Positions 61,275 through 64,000 of a DNA stretch of 64,000 bases are shown in pieces. The translations under genes and the position numbers were made by a program. Position 1 is the stretch's first letter, and every line of letters begins with the position of its first letter. Source of the DNA: Rhodoferax sp. (lineage in GTDB: Bacteria > Pseudomonadota > Gammaproteobacteria > Burkholderiales > Burkholderiaceae_C). The notes under the pieces are model-generated. The model made no database searches. It was not told the origin of the DNA and was given only the letters and a program-made list of their open reading frames with translations. Where the stretch lies: assembly GCA_019449595.1 (NCBI GenBank), contig JAGRPL010000014.1, positions 182,043 through 246,042 of the forward strand. Reading direction: 5' to 3'.

Positions 61275-62267
61275 ATGACTTCTCCTGTTTCCCTGCGCGC
61301 GCCCCTGCGCCGCGCCCTGATCGGCACCCTGGCCCTGGGTGCGCTCACCCTGTGCAGTCTGGCCCAGGCACAGAGCGGCACCGTCCGGCTGCTGGTGGGC
61401 TTTCCCGCCGGTGGCGGCACCGACGCCATCGCCCGTACCCTGGCCGACAAGCTCAAGGACCAGCTAGGCACCCCCGTGATCGTGGAAAACCGGGCCGGCG
61501 CCGGCGGCCAGATTGCGGCGCAGACCTTGAAGGCCGCGCCCGCCGACGGCACGACGCTGTTCCTGTCGCACGACCACACCATCTCCATCCTGCCGCTGGT
61601 GGTAAAGAACCCGGGTTTTGATCCGGCGCGGGACTTTGTCGCGGTCGGCGGTTTTGCCACCTTCGTGAACGCGCTGGCCGTCTCCGGCGGCACACCGGCC
61701 AAATCGCTGAACGAGTACGTCAACTGGGTGCGGACCCAGGGCAAGGGCAAAGGCACCGTGGGCGTGCCGGCGCCGGCCTCGGTGCCCGAGTTCCTGGTCA
61801 AGGTGATCGGCGAGAAATACAAGCTGGACCTGCAATCGGCCCCATACCGTGGCAGCGCCCCCATGATGGGCGACATGCTGGGCAACCAGATTGCCGCCGG
61901 CACCGGCTCCATTCCCGATTTCATCGAGAACCAGAAGGCCGGCAAGATCCGCGTTGTCGCGGTCATGGGCAAGACCCGCCAGGCCCTGCTGCCCGATGTG
62001 CCCACCTTTGCCGAACTGGGGCTGGCCGGCTTTGAAGACCTGCCCTACTACGGCATCTTTGCCCCGGCCGGCACGCCGCAAGCCGCCATCGACCGCATCT
62101 CGGCCGCCCTGGCCAAGGTGGTGGCCCTGCCCGATGTGCGCGAGCGCCTCACCGCCATGGGCCTGACCGTGGCTTACATGACGCCGCAGCAACTCACCAG
62201 CCGTGAACGGGCCTACAGCCAGACCTGGGCGCGCATCATCAAGTCCAGCGGCTTCCAGCCGCAGTAA
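61275..62267 (+). CDS. Bug-family (TctC-like) periplasmic substrate-binding protein
   Basis: This 330-aa protein has an N-terminal signal peptide ending AQA (residue 33). The Bug fold follows: VRLLVGFPAGGGTDAIAR at the mature N-terminus, VENRAGAGGQIAAQTLKAA, PYRGSAPMMGDMLGNQI and LPYYGIFAPAGTP. These proteins bind carboxylates for tripartite tricarboxylate transporters. No TctAB membrane genes lie nearby, so it is one of the many orphan Bug proteins typical of Comamonadaceae and relatives. The ligand is unknown. Confidence 0.93.
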   Translation: MTSPVSLRAPLRRALIGTLALGALTLCSLAQAQSGTVRLLVGFPAGGGTDAIARTLADKLKDQLGTPVIVENRAGAGGQIAAQTLKAAPADGTTLFLSHDHTISILPLVVKNPGFDPARDFVAVGGFATFVNALAVSGGTPAKSLNEYVNWVRTQGKGKGTVGVPAPASVPEFLVKVIGEKYKLDLQSAPYRGSAPMMGDMLGNQIAAGTGSIPDFIENQKAGKIRVVAVMGKTRQALLPDVPTFAELGLAGFEDLPYYGIFAPAGTPQAAIDRISAALAKVVALPDVRERLTAMGLTVAYMTPQQLTSRERAYSQTWARIIKSSGFQPQ

Positions 62268-62272
62268 GGCGC

Positions 62273-62971
62273 CTACGCCCGGCGGCGGGTGCGGCGCAGG
62301 CCCAGCACCCGCCAGGCCAGCTGCGCCAGCTCGGCCGTCACCGCCTCGGCCGAGAGACGGCCATCCGGACGGTACCAGGCGTAGAGAAAGCCCGGCAGGC
62401 TGCACGCGGCCTGCGCGGTGATGCGGGTGTCGTTGAAGTCGAACATGCCGTCGCGCCGCCCCGCCTCCAGCAGGGCGCACAGCTGCGCGTAGAAATGGTT
62501 GGCCAGTTCTTTCTGCGCTGCCACGTATTCAGGGCGGTACACCTGCGGCTCGCGGTAGGGAAAGCAGCTCGCCGGATAGTGCGCGATGGTGGCGCGGATC
62601 AGGCGCTCCATGCCCTCGGTCACTTTCTCGTGCGCCGGGCGGGTGTCGTCGGGGGCGAAGTCCATCGCCGTGAAGCAGGCCACGGTGGGCCGCCACGACA
62701 GCGTCTCGAAGATTTCCTGCTTGTTGTGAAAGTAGTAGTAGACATAGGGCTTGGTCACGCCCAGCGTCTGCACGATCTGTTCCATCGTGGTGTTGGCGTA
62801 GCCCTGCTGGTCGAACAGCTCCTGTGCCGCCCGCAGGATGCGCTCGCGCTTCTCGTCAGTGGCGGCGGTGCTGGCCTTCTGCCGGCCGCGTACCGCGACC
62901 GGCGTCGCCACCGTACGCTGGCGTGGCTGCTTTGGCAGTGGTGTCACTTTGGTTATACCCATGGGTAGCAT
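62273..62971 (-). CDS. TetR-family transcriptional regulator
   Basis: This protein is about 232 aa from the ATG at 62971, with a second ATG at 62962. The N-terminal HTH reads RILRAAQELFDQQGYANTTM, then EQIVQTLGVTKPYVYYYFHNK. A ligand-binding helical domain follows and the C-terminus is Arg-rich. A basic, proline-containing extension precedes the HTH. Both possible start codons lie inside the large palindrome at 62954-62990, so the protein probably represses its own gene and the divergent acyl-CoA ligase operon, with an acyl-CoA or aromatic-CoA as likely inducer (inference). An open frame to 63292 is shadow. Confidence 0.88.
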   Translation of the reverse strand: MLPMGITKVTPLPKQPRQRTVATPVAVRGRQKASTAATDEKRERILRAAQELFDQQGYANTTMEQIVQTLGVTKPYVYYYFHNKQEIFETLSWRPTVACFTAMDFAPDDTRPAHEKVTEGMERLIRATIAHYPASCFPYREPQVYRPEYVAAQKELANHFYAQLCALLEAGRRDGMFDFNDTRITAQAACSLPGFLYAWYRPDGRLSAEAVTAELAQLAWRVLGLRRTRRRA

Positions 62972-62990
62972 TATTCTACCGGCGGGTATA
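62954..62990. promoter_or_regulatory. Palindromic operator between tetR and the acyl-CoA ligase gene
   Basis: Arm TATACCCATGGGTAG faces CTACCGGCGGGTATA across a 7-bp spacer (CATTATT). The arms are inverted copies with two mismatches. This 37-bp dyad is long enough for a TetR dimer or pair of dimers and covers the tetR start codons. It lies 82 bp upstream of the ligase start. Confidence 0.7.
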
Positions 62991-63071
62991 TATTGGCAAG
63001 ACGCTGGCACGGGGAAATGCCTATCGCAAACCCTGAGAACCAGCGATTCAAGACACTCAGGAGACAAGTCC

Positions 63072-64000
63072 ATGGCCCACGCCACCCCTGCGGACGCCGC
63101 CGCGCCCGCCCAGCAGCCCCTGCACGAAACCCTGCGCGCACATGCGCGCACTCGCCCCAACGATGTGGCCTGCCTCTGGTACGGGCGCGCCATCACCTGG
63201 GCAGAACTGGACCGTACCAGCGATGCCTTCGCCGCCCGCCTGCAGGCGCTGGGCGTGCAGAAGGGCGACCCGGTGGCGCTGTTCCTGAACAACTGCCCGC
63301 AGTACCTGGTGGCGCACTACGGCATCCAGAAGATGGGCGGCATCGTCTGCCCCTGCGGGCCGCTGAACAAGGAGCACGAGCTGCAATACCAGCTGGGCGA
63401 CCTGCAGGCGCGCGTGATCGTGACCGCCGACACCCTGCTGCCCGTGGTGGACAAGGTACGCGCCAGCACCGCACTGCAGCACGTCTTTGTGGCGCGCTAC
63501 GGCGAGCTGCTGCCCGAGGCGCCCAGCATTGACGTGCCGCCCGAACTGCTGGCCCTGCGCGCCAGCGCCGCGCCGCTGCCCGCGAACTGCGAGGACTTCT
63601 GGGCCACCGTGTGCGCCGGCGGCACCCCGGCGCCGGTTGCCGTGTCGCTGGATGACGTGGCGCTGATGACCTACACCTCCGGCACGACCGGCCTGCCCAA
63701 GGGCGCCATGCTGAGCTACGGCAATGCCCTGTTCAAGACCACCGCCGCGGCGCAGTGCAACGGTGTGCGCAGCAACGACGTGCTGCTGAGCGTGGCGCCG
63801 CTGTACCACATCGCCGGCATGGTGATGGGCGTGAACGTGCCGGTGTTCACCGGCGCCACCGGCGTGCTGCTATACCGCTTCGACCCCGTGGGCGTGGCGC
63901 AGGCGCTGGCGCGCCACCGCGTGAGCTGGTGGTACAGCATCGCCCCCATGAACGCGGCGCTGATGCAGGTGCCCGGCCTGCGCGAGATGGACCTCACAGC
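63072..64000 (+). CDS. AMP-dependent acyl-CoA synthetase/ligase, N-terminal part (truncated by window end)
   Basis: The open frame runs from ATG 63072 to the window edge without a stop and gives 309 residues. It shows the adenylate-forming fold: LHETLRAHARTRPNDVACLW, GVQKGDPVALFLNNCPQYL, and the P-loop signature YTSGTTGLPKGAML (about residues 202-215). VAPLYHIAGMV follows. Such enzymes activate fatty or aromatic acids as acyl-AMP and then CoA thioesters. AGGAGAC precedes the ATG. It is probably the first gene of an operon under the divergent TetR regulator. The C-terminal domain and partners are outside the window. Confidence 0.9.
   Translation, partial: MAHATPADAAAPAQQPLHETLRAHARTRPNDVACLWYGRAITWAELDRTSDAFAARLQALGVQKGDPVALFLNNCPQYLVAHYGIQKMGGIVCPCGPLNKEHELQYQLGDLQARVIVTADTLLPVVDKVRASTALQHVFVARYGELLPEAPSIDVPPELLALRASAAPLPANCEDFWATVCAGGTPAPVAVSLDDVALMTYTSGTTGLPKGAMLSYGNALFKTTAAAQCNGVRSNDVLLSVAPLYHIAGMVMGVNVPVFTGATGVLLYRFDPVGVAQALARHRVSWWYSIAPMNAALMQVPGLREMDLT

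Overview
The window is a stretch of chromosome from a high-GC betaproteobacterium, most likely family Comamonadaceae (Rhodoferax/Polaromonas/Acidovorax relatives). The basis is the gene content and protein style (recA-recX, lptD-surA-rsmA, Bug-type binding protein, RarD, TctDE-like pair). I cannot fix the genus. Apart from one AT-richer island it looks like ordinary core chromosome, densely packed, with many 4-base ATGA overlaps between co-transcribed genes. No rRNA, tRNA, CRISPR array, transposase or prophage was seen.

Layout. 1-6.7 kb: end of argC, recX/recA, a MarR regulator, a TctDE-like two-component pair, then SET-methyltransferase/birA/SPOR on the minus strand. 6.8-9.8 kb: topoisomerase III with a lysine-rich linker and a C-terminal SWIB domain, divergent from the SET gene. 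9.8-13.0 kb: an AT-richer gtr-type cassette (GT2 glycosyltransferase, GtrA flippase, unknown 109-aa protein, convergent polytopic GtrC-like protein), probably acquired. 13-20 kb: RarD, a LysR/MFS divergent pair, and the tkt-gap operon with a clear terminator. 20-28.9 kb: an OYE-hydrolase-murU-pepP operon, two tiny ORFs, an M14-like peptidase, fumC and an MFS transporter. 28.9-34.6 kb: RNase II-like enzyme, cupin/SirB2 pair, feoAB plus a Cys-rich small protein with a candidate Fur box, and a CDF metal exporter. 34.7-38.8 kb: a heme cluster (SHP-like cytochrome, diheme cytochrome, membrane cytochrome b, QseBC-like pair), with a small membrane protein transcribed divergently and a PmrA/QseB-style CTTAAG direct repeat between them. 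39-45.5 kb: sulfate-binding protein, rubrerythrin-rubredoxin-rubredoxin reductase, maeB with a strong terminator. 45.5-50 kb: secreted ribonuclease plus barstar, a PAS histidine kinase, hemN. 50-58 kb: rsmA, surA and lptD on the minus strand; divergent amgK; rsmE and an MFS gene. 58-64 kb: two hydrolases, a hydroxypyruvate-isomerase-like protein, a Bug binding protein, and a TetR regulator divergent from a truncated acyl-CoA ligase, with a large palindromic operator.

Main unexpected signals. (1) A dispersed family of about 30-bp hairpin elements, core GCTAT-7 nt-ATAGC, occurs at least eight times. Four copies sit at gene 3' ends (one supplies the recA stop codon). Four lie in frame inside coding genes (topB linker, murU, rubredoxin reductase, rsmA), where they appear to add extra loop residues. 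(2) A SET methyltransferase is divergently paired with a topoisomerase III that carries a histone-H1-like tail and a SWIB domain. (3) The SHP/DHC/cytochrome b/QseBC cluster has a candidate operator and an undescribed small partner. Both halves of the anabolic MurNAc-recycling branch (amgK, murU) are present but about 31 kb apart. The theme of 29-43 kb is iron, heme and oxygen handling.
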